A stretch of DNA of 64,000 nucleotides, from assembly GCF_020497125.1 (NCBI RefSeq), contig NC_059082.1:27488965-27552964 (forward strand), read 5' to 3'. The stretch is from Mauremys mutica (lineage: Eukaryota; Chordata; Testudines; Geoemydidae). Below are positions 33,031 through 44,350 of this stretch, one piece after another. A program made the position numbers and the translations under genes. Each line of letters starts with the position of its first letter. The stretch's first letter is position 1. The notes beneath the pieces are model-generated. The model saw only the letters and a program-made list of their open reading frames with translations. It searched no databases and had not been told where the DNA came from.

Positions 33031-33619
33031 CACCGCACCAGCCACTGGTTCACCAGCTGACTGTCAGTCACCTTCTTCTGCCACCTGCCTCCCTGCTGTA
33101 ACCTCTGTACATCAGTCTCTTACACTGCCCCACCTCAGGTGATTTCAGCTCTCAGTGATTTTTAGCTCTTAGCAGGCAGTGCAGAAACACAGTCCTACCG
33201 CAACTGATTTCAGCTCTGATTGGGCTTTTATCATAACAAAGAGGCTCCTAATGAAGCCTATTTAGCACTATTCTTTGAACAGTGGGGAGGAACAAGTTAA
33301 ACCAGTCTAGGGAGGACCCTTGAGGGCATACAGCTTCCTAGCTGGGGATATCTGTTTCCACCCCTCTTACTTTCACAGGGCTCTGACATTCGAGCCCCTT
33401 AGGAGGTTCTTTCAACTGAGGGTGACAGGTTAAGCTGAGTCACCTGGGACAGGTTAAGCACAATCCTGCTTTCCTGTATTCCTATAACAATTACAACATT
33501 GGTAATCATATTTCACTACCCCTGCATTCAGTACTAAGGTGATTTGTAACCAACACCAGCCAAAGTTGATCACTTTTTGCTGAATATATAAGCAAAGCAG
33601 GAAAACTGTATTTACATAA

Positions 33620-34413
33620 TGTGACAGACCCAGACCAGTGGAGTACAGGAGTCTGGTAGAAGGCAAATATACTGGCTACTGGATGAATAGTTTCCTATTC
33701 CTTGAGTGACCAGAGATAGGGCTGCCCTAGAGCAATCCAGAACCTGCTAGAACCAATTAAGACAGGTGAGCTAATTAAGACACCTGGAGCCAATTAAGAA
33801 CTTACTAGAATCAATTATGGCAGGCTAATCAGGACACCTGGTTTAAAAAGGACCTCCCATCAGTTAGCGAGGGGGCACGCAAAGAGGAGGGAGTGAGAAG
33901 GTGCTGCTGGAGGACTGAAGAGTACAAGCGTGATCAGGCTCCAGGAGGAAGATCCTGCAGTGAGGATAAGGAAGGTGCTAGGGGAAGGCCATGGGGAAGT
34001 AGCCCAGGGAGTTGTTGCTGTCACGCAGCTGATACAGAGGACATTGTAGACAGCTGCTATCCACAGGGCCCTGGGAGGGAACCCGGTGTAGAGGGTGGGC
34101 CCGGGTTCCCTCCATCCCGCCAACTCCTGATCGGACACAGGAGGAGTTGACCTGGTCTGTGAGAAACACCAGAAGAGGAAGTCTAATTTGGAAAGGGATC
34201 TGGCCTGTCCCCAACCCACTAGGTGGGACACAGAGACTGCAGTGATTGTTCTCCGTTTCCCCCATGCTGGCCAGTGATGAGGTTAGCTGAGTGAACGGCA
34301 GGTTTGAGCCTCTATCAGGAGCGGCCAAACTGAGGGCTGCCGTGAACCTCTGAGGTGAGCAATTCCACCAAAAAGCGCAGGACCCACCAAGCCAGAGGAG
34401 GAACTTTGTCACA
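33620..34413 (+). mobile_element. solo LTR, about 794 bp, 4-bp target duplication
   Basis: Starts TGTGACAGACCCAG and ends AACTTTGTCACA, with the TG..CA ends forming a TGTGACA/TGTCACA inverted pair. ATAA flanks both sides (33616-33619 and 34414-34417). Inside, repeated CAATTAAGA / GGACACCTGG blocks lie before a TTTAAAAAGGA TATA-like site at about 33842. No internal retroelement genes lie on either side, so it is a recombined solo LTR. I recognise the type as common in turtles. Assignment to Gypsy or an endogenous retrovirus is not settled. Confidence 0.8.
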
Positions 34414-34574
34414 ATAAACACACCCAAGTCACCCCCAACTGCTGAGGAAAAACTTACAATTTCACTAAGTATTAATTTAAGGTCTGATTGTAATATCCTT
34501 ACTCCTGTTGAGTGCACCTTACTTCACTAGTGGTTCCATTGACTTCAGTGGGACTACTTGTGCAGTGAAATCCC

Positions 34575-34688
34575 AGTTCAGCAAAGCATTTAGGCACATA
34601 CATAATTTTAAGTGTCTGCTTGCATCCCTAAAAGTCAGTGACTTAAGTACATAAATGTTTTCAGGAAAAGGGATGCTTTGCTGAATTG
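34575..34688. mobile_element. small palindromic MITE
   Basis: AGTTCAGCAAAGCAT at the left is mirrored by ATGCTTTGCTGAATT at the right. A similar palindrome half (CATTGACTTCAGTGGGACTAC) abuts it at 34535-34560. Confidence 0.55.
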
Positions 34689-36337
34689 AAACCTGAAGTA
34701 TTACTCATTTTAAGTAAGAGGAATAGGATTAGGCCTATATGTAAATTAGTCTTTTGCATATGGAAAAGAGAGAAGATAGTAGAACAGGGAAAAGTGAAAT
34801 ATTGTTGAACTGTGCAGTAGAACTTTCCTCTTTCTTTCCTGGATCCTAAGATGGGGGTAGGGGATGTGGGAGGAGCAAAAGAGTTCCAGTTTCAGATACA
34901 CTTGAAGTTTACTGAACCAGCTCATCCAAGAACTAGTGACTACAAAGTACATATACAAGCCTCTCGCTAGCTCAGAAGGTATTAACTCTTGGTACTTGCA
35001 TTTAATCACTGTGCATACACTGCTACATGTAGTTATTTCTCAGGAATCAATACCTCAGAGCATATCCTGATTTGGTTTTCCTCCGGAATGTTAACAAACA
35101 GTATTTACTGCCTGTGAGTCAAAACCTCAGCAACACTTCCTGTAAAGGGAGCCACACATGGCTCTTTTCCCTAGGAAAGGAAATGATAAACTAAAATATG
35201 AATAGTTTTATTGGGAGTGGACATATGTTGCCTTATATTTTTTTGCTTTACCATAGTTAGCAGAGCTAGTGTGCACTTTTCTGCTTCATGATTCATGCAA
35301 TTGACACCTGCCACAGGCAACCTCACACGTTGGCTAGCTCAGTCAAGGTCAAGCACAGCCTGACTATTTTTACTAAGAAGGACCAGGGTAAAGTCAAATC
35401 TTTGTCACTTCAACACACGTAGCAATATCAGAAGTTGAGTTGGGAGAGGATCACCTCTTCCTAATACGGTTGGACATTTCTGGAAGGCGCTCGGAGACAG
35501 TGATGCTTTCTATTGGCTACATTTGACATTGTTTTTCGAGTGTCAAAGTAAAATCTCACTAATTTAATCCATGTAGAGAAATCTATCCTTCCTTGCAAGA
35601 GTAAAAAGAGTGGGCTAAATCTTGCTCTCATCACTCCTACAACCAACAGCAGACGTTGCCTCAATACGTACACGATAGCTGCTTTTTATTTTACTATCTA
35701 ATTAACTACGTGTGGTCAAAAAGGTGCAAAGAAATGAATGCGTGGGGAGCAAGAATGAGAGACACAAGCTGAATCAACTAACTGGACAGGATAAGAAAGG
35801 ATTCCATCCACCAGCTGAGACAGAACTGCAGGTGTTGATATCCTCGGTTTTGGCTTTTTGACTAAAACAAACTGCTTAAACACCAATAGTTTACCTCTAA
35901 CATCAAAGGACCTTTGAATCTACTTTTGAAAATTAAAAATTCCAAATACAGAATTCATTATAAAATACCAGTGGGCCTAGACAGCTTTGATATATGAGCC
36001 ACAGGTCACCTGACAGTGTTGTTATGATTTAAAACTAAAGTACTTGCATTCATTACCAACAACAGACTGACCACAGGTTAATTTTTTCTACTGCATTTTG
36101 TAATATTGTATTTTAATGACTGCCGAACCTGTATTTCTTGTATGTATGTATGTAACATTTTATTGCTGCAGTAGCTCTGGGTTTGGTTTTCCAAGACCAA
36201 AACCAGATGTGATTAACCACCAATTCCTGTTTTAATAGTAAACTAAATGTCTGTTTCAAATCAGTAGTTTCATTATGGCCCATCACTACCATGCTGAATT
36301 GCAGATACTATCATACTGGAATGCTATGAGCTGGGGG
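34689..36337. other. no feature recognised
   Basis: No supported gene. Frames at 34746-35009 and 35461-35673 lack domains and splice context. Confidence 0.4.
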
Positions 36338-36409
36338 GCCTGATCCTGTTTCCACTGAAGTCAAGGGGAATGTTGCTATATTAGTCAATGGAAACTGGAT
36401 CAGGCCTAT
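36338..36409. mobile_element. short palindromic MITE
   Basis: GCCTGATCCTGTTTCCACTG is mirrored by CAATGGAAACTGGATCAGGCC, an almost perfect 72-bp foldback. Confidence 0.65.
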
Positions 36410-38799
36410 CATGTTTTATATCTGCACTTTTTACTAAGTATCATCTATCCCTGTAACTTTGGAGAAAATTTGCTTTAAAATATGCATATTTTGCATATTA
36501 AGTTAATTAGGGGAGTTTTATTTCATTGTCAGGGACCCTAGTTTGAACATACCATGGAAAACACCTCTATCACAAATTTATTATTTTTAGGAAAGAATTT
36601 TCTGTCTGAAAACTTAAGGTGACAGGAGAAAACAGCTTGCGAGCTAGAATCCTCTTATAGGTATTTTGACAGCTAAAACATTCTGACAACTAGCTAAAAT
36701 GTTAAATAGTTAAAAGTGCTTTTGTATTTCAAATGCTCCAAGAGACAGTCTGCTAGTCAAAACTTACTATAACCACTTTTGATACTTAAAAGGCTGTAAT
36801 TGCTTAGACTCCAGTGGTTGCTTGGATAAACGGAACATGCCAAGATGTTTCACTAGCCACTTTTATAGGTGCAAGTCTGTAAGTGTTTATCAAAGAGACA
36901 ATCTCATAGCTGCTTTGAGAGTTCCTTTAATGTGACATGCTATTGGGGAATCTCCTTTTCAAAGTTTTCTCCTTTCTGAAGGACCCATGGTCTTTGAAGA
37001 GGATGTATTCCCATGACAAAAATGACTCAGGTTTGTTCTTCATTTCTCTAAAGCAATGCTCACAGTTGGTGAGACATCCCTTGAAGAAGTTATCGCCAAC
37101 ATGCTTGGAGACAATCAGCAAGAAAACAGTTGTTTCATTGAGACATAACTGGTATCTATTCTAAAATACTGACGGGGATGAATCCCTTATTCTATCTTCA
37201 TAGTAACGCCACAACATTTGCTCTTTCTTGTAGTGAGAGCGATTCAGGATGGTGGTAGGAAGGAGATAATTATACATACATCATTTTAAAAGCAGCAGAT
37301 GATGCACAGTATTTGAGTTAGTTCCAAATGCTTGAAATATCCATCACTTCTGGATTAATTAAAAATATCACACGCAGACTTGCCTGACTTTCTGTCCTTG
37401 CATAATTGATGGAAGTTGGAAATGAAACAGAGAACATGGGAGTGAGAGGTTGGGAGGGGAGGCCGTGCAGTGTAACAATGTGTTGCTTACATCCAAGATG
37501 GAAAATATCCCTGTAAGTTTTCAAACGCCTGCATCTCAAGACCAAATAGACACCTTTAACATTTAAAACCCTTTGTTTTCATATAATCCTTATGGCAGAT
37601 GTACTTAATTGAGGAAATTAAACTTAATCATAAAAATGCCACATGGACCAAAAATATGGTGCTCCTTAAGATGTGGAGAAGATCAAAACCAGGGTGCTTT
37701 TGTGTTTGCTAAACCTCATCACTCAATGCTTGGCTTTGCAAAACTGGGATATTTCAAATCTGGGTCCTACTTTGTTTGGATTGCCAAAGTTTTAGTGAAT
37801 TTGGATAAATAGTTCCCGTTTTAACCCACCTTTATGAATGGCTGCCAGTGAAAGGATTGTTTGAAATTTGGTCTTTCTTTGAAAGGATTAGAGTTAAGCT
37901 TCATTTTCAGAGGCCTTATTAACATTAGCCTCTGTGCACAAAATTGTCATTTTGGGCAGGAATTCATTTAGCTATTTAAAATGTAGCGGATGGTAAAAGA
38001 GGAGACCTTCTAGTGTTTTGCTGCAGCGGGAAAAAAATGTTGATTTTCAGATTCTTATAGATCAGGATCTGTTAGAGCTGCAGGCCTAATATGCAGATTT
38101 TGTGTCAAACTTAATTGTCTTTTAAGGCACCAAAATTTATTTGTTAATTGTCTTTTAAGGCACCAGTAAATTAACTGGGGTAAAGAAAAGAATTTTGTCA
38201 AGTTTCTAGATTGATACAGTGAAATGGCAAAGTGACAGTGTGATGCTGTGATTGCAGTGTCAGAAGCGATGGCAGTGCCCTGCAACCACAAAATGCCTCA
38301 CCAGGACATGACACAGGCTGAAATGACAGCACCAAGTAATTACTTCTCTAGAAGTCAAAATGGAAATGTTCCAGGTGTGATATGACAGAAAAATTCAGGA
38401 CAGCTTTCAACACGGGAAAGCACCTGTGGGGTATTTGTTGGGGAATCTCTGTAACTTACTTGTGTGTCACCCAGTGACTAGGCTCCAGCTGTCAGAAGCA
38501 GGGAGACCCACTTTTATTTAATTGGACCTACCATTATAAGAGATACAAAAGTTTATCTCTGACATAATTGTTCGGTGGAGACAATATATATAAATGCCAA
38601 AAGGATGAAACTTTAAAAGATATAGTTATGTTGGGATTGACCAGATGGCATTGTTACCCATGATTTTACAAGTTTTTATTCTTAGCATGTGAGCACTGTT
38701 AAGTCTTAAGAAATATGGCATTGTTGTTTGATTATGCTTTTTTAAGAAAGTTGTAGCAAACAGCAAAATAATTTACTCTCTGCCTTAATCTCTCTAGCT
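36410..38799. other. long stretch without recognised gene
   Basis: A+T-rich and unique-looking. There is one local direct duplication: TTAATTGTCTTTTAAGGCACCA occurs twice, 40 bp apart, at about 38110-38165. Frames at 36927-37164 (both strands) and 37318-37812 are not recognisable. Confidence 0.4.
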
Positions 38800-39765
38800 A
38801 GAGTCAATTTTAGGGGGCAGAGTTGCTTTCTGGGAATTAGTTCTGGGTCCGGTGTTTAACATAGAATCATGGAATATCAGGGTTGGAAGGGACCTCTTTA
38901 TTAACGACCTGGATTTAGGAATAGAGAGCATACTGAACAAATCTGCATATGACTCAAAGCTGGGGGCGGGGGCAGGAGAGGTTGCCAACACTTTGGAAGA
39001 TAGAGCCTTCTGAATTCTAGCTCTTGATAAATCGTAGAACTGGGCTATAGCCAACAAAATGAAATTCAACAAAGACAAATGTAAGGTGCTACACTAAGGG
39101 TGGGGGGAAACAAATGCACAAATACAGAATGGGGGATAACTGGCTTGGCAGCAGCACTGCTGAAAAGGATGTGGGAGTTGTGGTGCATCACAACCTCACC
39201 ATGAGTCAACAACATGATGCTGTAGCAAAAAAAGCAAATGCAATTATAGGTTGAATTACACAATAGTGTGTCCAATTCTGGTCACTAATGTATAGAAAGG
39301 ATGTAGAGAAACTGGAAAAGATCCAGAAGCGAGTGACAAAGATGATCAATGGGGTGCAATGCAAGCCATATGAGCAAAAGCTGAAGGAACTGAGTATGTT
39401 TTGTTTGGAAAAGAGGAGATTAAGAGGGGACATGATATTGGTCTTCACATACTTGAAAGACTGCCATAAAAAGATGGAGAAAAGTTGTTCTCTCTTGCCA
39501 CAGAGGGCAGGACAAGAGGCAATAGGTTCAAACTACAGTATAGCAGATTTAGATTAAATCTCAGGAAAATTTTTCTAACTGTAGAACAATAGGACAATGG
39601 AACAGACTGCCTAGGGAGGTTGTGGAAGCTCCTTCACTGAAGGTTTTCAAAAGAAGGCTGGATAGCCATCTGACTTGGATGGTTTAGACACAACAAATCC
39701 TGCATCTTGGCAGATGGTTAGACTAGATGACCCTTGTGATCCCTTGTAGCCCTATGATTCTCTGA
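38800..39765 (+). mobile_element. CR1 LINE fragment, plus strand
   Basis: Decayed ORF2: a VLGPV remnant at about 38845, then FINDLDLGIESILNKS. From there ADD-equivalent sequence is eroded to YDSKLG. Next come KMKFNKDKCKVLH-like sequence and KDVEKLEKIQKRVTKMI in an open frame at 39288-39557. The 3' UTR ends GACTAGATGACCCTTGTGATCCC...CTATGATTCTCTG. A 36-bp inverted CR1 tail interrupts it near its 5' side. Confidence 0.85.
38869..38904 (-). repeat. inverted 36-bp CR1 3'-terminus inside a CR1 coding region
   Basis: ATAGAATCATGGAATATCAG followed by GGTTGGAAGGGACCTC is the complement of a CR1 3' end. It lies between the VLGPV and FINDL coding blocks of the plus-strand CR1, replacing about 12-15 bases expected there. 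Confidence 0.65.
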
Positions 39766-39856
39766 CATTGGTGTTGAAGCTGAGATTTCTAAAAGGACAG
39801 ATTGCCTGTGCACTGTTTGTGTCCACCTCCTTTCAAGAACTGGTGTATATATATTA

Positions 39857-39965
39857 TAGAATCATAGGACTGGAAGACATCTCAAGAGGTCTCCTAGCAC
39901 TCAAAGCAGAACTGAGTATTAGCTAGACCATCCCTGACAAGTGTTCTAAATGTTGGAAATAAGTT
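39857..39965 (-). mobile_element. CR1 LINE 3'-end fragment
   Basis: Minus-strand tail ATAGAATCATAGGACTGGAAG, then an AGAACTGAGTATTAGCTAGACCATCCCTGACA block typical of CR1 3' UTRs. It lies 90 bp beyond, and opposite to, the previous CR1. Confidence 0.75.
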
Positions 39966-42639
39966 TCACTAAGGAAATACCTAGACTTCAACTCACTGAC
40001 TTCTTCTCCAGTCGGAACCTGAACTGCAAGGCTCCAAGATCTGCAACTTCTTGGCAAAGGGGTGACAATACATTTATAATGTCAGAGTAGCCCAGAAAGA
40101 AAAAGAAAGTCCAAGAAGTACAGTACACAGTTACATTTTCAGAGGGCTGATGCCACTGTTTGAACAAATTAGACTACTGTAAATACAACACCAAGAACAT
40201 GGAAAGTGCTTGCTAGGACTCACCTTAAAATATGAATATATGGGAAGTAACTAAACAGTTACATAAAATATTTTTATTTGAATAATTAGAAAACTTTAAA
40301 TATATTCAGGAATGAGTCCTCTTTTGTAGGGCAAGCAACTGAACTGCTCACATATATTGTAATTTATTTTTTTAACTGAAAGGCATACTCTTCTAGCCTA
40401 TTCTACATCTATTGTATCTGCTCTACACGACTTGCAAAATCAGATCTTCTATGACATTGCAAGTTCTGGGTCACTGCAGTCATACAATAATTAGATCAAA
40501 GTCAGAAACCATTACAGTCCCTTTCTAGTTGCATCTAAATCATAGTCACTTTTGCAATGATATAATCTCAGGACTGTCATATCATTTTTCTGTCATGTTA
40601 ATTGCTTTGCATGTCCTAGGTCTTTGCAAAGAAAAAAAGATCTTCACTCACAGATATGAACCAGTCACTGAACCAGTGCAGCATATTGCAATCACTGCAC
40701 AATTCTAATAATTTTGCAGTCAACTAGCAAATCACTTTGAATTGTCTTCAATCTTTGTCCCCTGTGCATTGACAACTATTCTAAACTTCCTTATACTGTA
40801 TATGAAACTAGAAGAGCTCTCAGGTATAAATGAGCTCTGGTTTATGTAACAATTTGTGGGGAGTGGGGTTTCATGTAAGGTTTAGTGCAGGATTTTGAAG
40901 GTTTTTTAACTGTAGTTTTCTGTGCTATTTGGGTGGAATTTACCCCTGTGCAGAGGGCCAATAGAGACCTTTGCACCATTAAAATTTCATGTAAGCTCTC
41001 AAAATAGTGTTTAAGTGGGATCTATGCAATGTGTAAATGATGTGCTGCACAGGGATCCATTTCTCTTTTTGCATGAGAGAGAGAGAGAGCGAGCGAGAGA
41101 AACAGGCCATTTTCAAGTTAGACAAATACATTTGTGCACAGATATTTGATTGCGCCCAATCTTACTCTCCAAATGCAGTTTGAGTCTCAGTAAAATTAGG
41201 CAATCACAAACGTGTATGGATACAACTGTATTTTCTAATTTTGAAAAACTGGATCAATATGTTGGAAAAACAAAATAATTTATATTCAGTAGTGTTTTTT
41301 TGGTATGTTAATAGTTCTGCATTCTACATGCTACTCAGACGTGGGTGCACAAGATTTTCTACAGATATTTGTTTGCATTTTTAAATGAGTTTTGACCATT
41401 GTGACAAGGTGAAGCAGCTCCCTGGGAAGGGCTAAAGGATCCCTGTCTACCACATGGCCAGGATGACATCTGTAAGAAAGAGGAAGTTGGACCTACAGCG
41501 TGGACTAGAACTGAGTGGATTTTTCTCATTTGGTCTTGGAGGCAAGGGAAAAACCTTGGGGGACTGAGATAGCACTTGTCAGCAGAGTTGTTTTCTTTTG
41601 TGTTATTTATGTCCTTTGTTTACAAATTATAAATGGAGCCCTGAGTCAAAGGCCTTTAAAGGATCTGGATGTGATGTTTGCTTATCTGCCCAGGCTGCTG
41701 AAACAGCCCAGCAATGTACAACCATGCTTGCACCCTTTTCTGTTTGCTTCATATGTCTTTTCACTCTCTGTGAATATTCACAATAATATTTTAAACTTGA
41801 GCCACTTCCTGTGAGCATTCACATCAGACATCTCATAACAGTTGAACTCCAGCGAGGGAATAGAAATAATACCACAAGATTTATGTGCCCACTCACAGCT
41901 AAGTATCAGAGTTCACATTATGGATTTTGAATTTAATAGCAAACTATGGAGTATATAAAATGGATTTAATAACTTCAAATAACAAATGTGAGCTATTCCA
42001 CAAACAGAAAAATAAGATTTATCAAGGAAATTATTTGTTATGAATTATTCTCTCAGCGCTGATACTCCTGGAGGTTGGGCTTCTATACTAACCATGAAGA
42101 ACAGACGTTTCTTTTTAACCTTTCCTAATAAACAATTAAGTTGCTTATTTATCCTGCATTTCTACAGGTAATTGTTAGTTAATTTTTACTGCAAGTTTAT
42201 TCTTTATTAATGTTAATGAGCTCATTGTTGGAAACAGAGCAGATTTTTTATAACAGAGTTTGCTTTTAATTACTAAGAAGGAAAGATATTGAGGACCCAA
42301 ATGGTTCTAAATAACGTGGTTGTTTTTGTTTTCAACTGGCATGTGTGGTGATGGGATGATTTGAGCACTGCTTTAGCGGGAAACTCAGCCTAGACTGCAT
42401 AGGGCAAGAGTCACAAAGGGATCTTAGGGGTTGCAACACCTAACGGTGCCCTGTCACTTAGTGGAATTCGTAGCTCTGAGTTAGGTGCCCAGGCACCCCA
42501 CGCATTGTAGGGATTCACAGAGCCAGCAAGCTGAGCAGGGAACTGCCTGAGTTAGTCAGGAGTGAAATACTGAAAGGGGAGCACTTAGGGCCTCTACAAA
42601 AGGCCTTAGGTGCCTCTTTGTTAAGCATTCATGGCTGTG
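39966..42639. other. long stretch without recognised gene
   Basis: A+T-rich unique-looking DNA. A (GA)n/(GAGC)n run lies at 41078-41102. The 99-codon frame at 41515-41814 has no domain or splice context. Confidence 0.4.
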
Positions 42640-42735
42640 AACCCTCTTCTGGAGTTAAGTGGCGTGCGCCCATATAGCCAGTAGTCCTGTGGGTAGGGCA
42701 CTCACCTGGGATGTAGGAGATCTACTTTTAAATTT
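42640..42735 (+). mobile_element. degenerate tRNA-like SINE fragment
   Basis: GGGTAGGGCACTCACCTGGG and ATGTAGGAGATCTACTTTTAAATTTC resemble the A- and B-box section of a sauropsid/amniote SINE (B box eroded). It is preceded by repeat-like TTAGGTGCC blocks from 42420. Confidence 0.4.
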
Positions 42736-42848
42736 CTTCCTTCTGATTTGCAATAGAGACTTGAAGGTGTTGGAAAATCATAGTGCTAATGAAGCCTTTT
42801 TGCATTAGGCCTGAGTGAACCAAAGTTATGCTATGCTTGCCCAAACCG

Positions 42849-43381
42849 TGTTGGAAAGCTTACAGAACTCATTAGACTGAAGGCCGTGTATCTACCTAAG
42901 TCAGCTATTTCGCTTATCAGTTTTGTTTGGCTCCCCAAGTATATGTTGGCTCCCCAAGTGTATGCAGCTGCGTTCACATGTATGCATCCAAAGTATCTAG
43001 TACAAAGGGTCAACGGATGTATCTTGTGTCCCCTTCAGAATGACAAATGTATCCTCAACAGCTGTATGTCTCTTGTAGCCCCCACAAAATGATATATGTA
43101 TCCTGCGTACCCAATTATCCCCTAATAGATACATGTACAGGGTCTATAGGTCAACCAAATGACGTAGACAAACGTAGGCTAAGTTGTTTGTTACCGGCTA
43201 TAAAGGTAGGCCGCTTTACCTTTGGCCATGAAAGGTGTGTCTCTTTCTCTGGCACTAGCCGAGAGGAACACCCGCTCAGCTGACCGATCAATAAAGGGTG
43301 TGGTACTTGTCTTCCTGTCTCCGTGCCTCCTTGGTGTAATTAGGTAAGCTCCGGGGGGAAAACGAGCCCTTTTGGCTAACA
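42849..43381 (+). mobile_element. probable solo LTR, about 533 bp
   Basis: Begins TGTTGGAAAGC and ends TTTGGCTAACA, a TGTT..AACA inverted tip. It shows LTR-style order: GGCTATAAAGG (TATA-like, about 43199), then CAATAAAGGG (poly-A signal, about 43291), then a U5-like region with TTGGTGTAATTAGG. The flanks ACCG and AAGG do not match, so no target duplication is seen. No retroviral genes adjoin. I recognise it as a turtle-type LTR. Confidence 0.6.
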
Positions 43382-43529
43382 AAGGTAAGTCTCCCCATTC
43401 CCAGGAGATCACCCAAACTGCTGGGCTGTAATCCTGCACCTTGGTGGGGGTTAGACTAGGTGACCCGTGCCCATGGTGTCCCTCTCAGTGGTTCTGTGAG
43501 TCTATAAAGGGCGCGGCATGAGACACTTG
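43382..43529. other. short spacer with CR1/SINE-like tail
   Basis: GGGGTTAGACTAGGTGACCC at about 43448-43467 followed by CTCTCAGTGGTTCTGTGAGTC resembles a diverged CR1-type 3' tail. No gene. Confidence 0.4.
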
Positions 43530-44350
43530 ATTGCTGCTGTGACAAAGCTGCTCTTAGCTCCTTCCTGTGTGTGCTGACACGGGGTGGGGTGAAGGGACCT
43601 TCGGGTGCACCCAGGCCTTGATGTAATTGCCCTGCTCCCCACTTCAGACTGTGGGGAACAGCCTGGGTCTCCCGCGTCCGGCCCCCACTTGCAGGGCAGC
43701 CTGAGGCTACTGCCCCGAGTCGCGCAGCGCAGGGGGCCCAGGACCTGCTCTGGACGGCCCGGTGCGCAGGCACGTGGAAAGCTGCAGCGCAGCCTCTGCC
43801 CCCGGGCTGCTGAGCCGCTCCCATGGCGGGCCGGGAACGCGCCCTCAGGCGGCTGCGCTGGGCCGATGGGGTCCGGCTACTCCAGCTGCCGCGCGGGTGG
43901 GGCAGAGCCGGGGAGTGGGTGGGGGTGGGACGGGGCGCGGCAGGGCGGCCGGCTTGGCGGGCGGGGGTGGCGCCGCTCCGAGACAGGCCAGGGCCCCGCT
44001 GACTCGCATTCCGCGGCCAGGTTGCCGAGGCGAGGAAAGGGTCAGCGCGGCGGGATCGTAGCCCGCCAGCAGGGGGCAGCGCTGAGCTGCGGACGCGGCC
44101 CCGGAGCGGTGCGCAGGAGGCTCCCTCAGGCGGCCTGTGGCAGAACCAGAGCGGGCGCGGGCAGCCTCTGGAGCCGGGCGCTGCGAGGGCGGATTGCAAA
44201 GGGAGGAGAAATGCTACCGAGCTCTGGCTGGAGCGAAGCCGCGGGCAGCCGCAGGTTTGTCCCTGGGTCCCAGCTCCCCAGTGCGGCCGAGATCTGATTC
44301 CAGCCCCAAATCAGTCCCAGCCCCAGGCAGCGTATTTAAAAGGAAGCCAC
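43530..44350. promoter_or_regulatory. CpG island, promoter candidate of unassigned gene
   Basis: Dense CpG and G+C far above the flanks, especially 43670-44170, with GGGGCGG-like Sp1 cores (for example at about 43931). Unlike the G+C-rich MITE at 20002 it has no terminal inverted repeats or target duplication. Overlapping frames of up to 247 codons on both strands are composition artefacts. A possible donor, GCAG/GTTTGT, sits at about 44251 on the plus strand. Inferred: an active or former promoter. In mammals OTUD7A lies upstream of CHRNA7 and is transcribed away from it, so a divergent OTUD7A first exon is one option. I could not find its coding sequence. An upstream CHRNA7 or lncRNA start is another. 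Confidence 0.55.

Larger units (their letters stand above)
31470..33600 (-). repeat. unclassified long interspersed repeat with internal minisatellite
   Basis: The body sequences at 31470-31604, 31948-32380 and 33085-33600 belong together, because a MITE with a clean 8-bp duplication separates the first two and a minisatellite the last two. I recognise the blocks as multi-copy in reptiles (GGGTTCATAAACATAATCC, CACATTCGAGCCCC-like). No terminal repeats or coding domains could be fixed. Minus-strand orientation is a guess from a weak 110-codon frame at 31942-32274. It may be part of an LTR retroelement. Confidence 0.4.

Noticed and set aside
32194..33142. Frames of 166-225 codons rich in Leu/Pro/Ala/His
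   Set aside because: Translation of a C/T-rich minisatellite. Several frames are open at once.
36927..37164. Opposite-strand frames of 64 and 75 codons with protein-like composition
   Set aside because: No recognisable domain, no clean acceptor/donor pair, and mirror overlap.
1..43000. Coding exons of OTUD7A on the minus strand, expected from mammalian synteny upstream of CHRNA7
   Set aside because: No block resembling its N-terminal or OTU-domain sequence was seen. It may lie outside the window.
43456..44297. 247-codon minus frame and 230-codon plus frame in the CpG island
   Set aside because: Overlapping on opposite strands, stop-poor because of composition, with no domain recognised. 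Only the promoter interpretation was kept.
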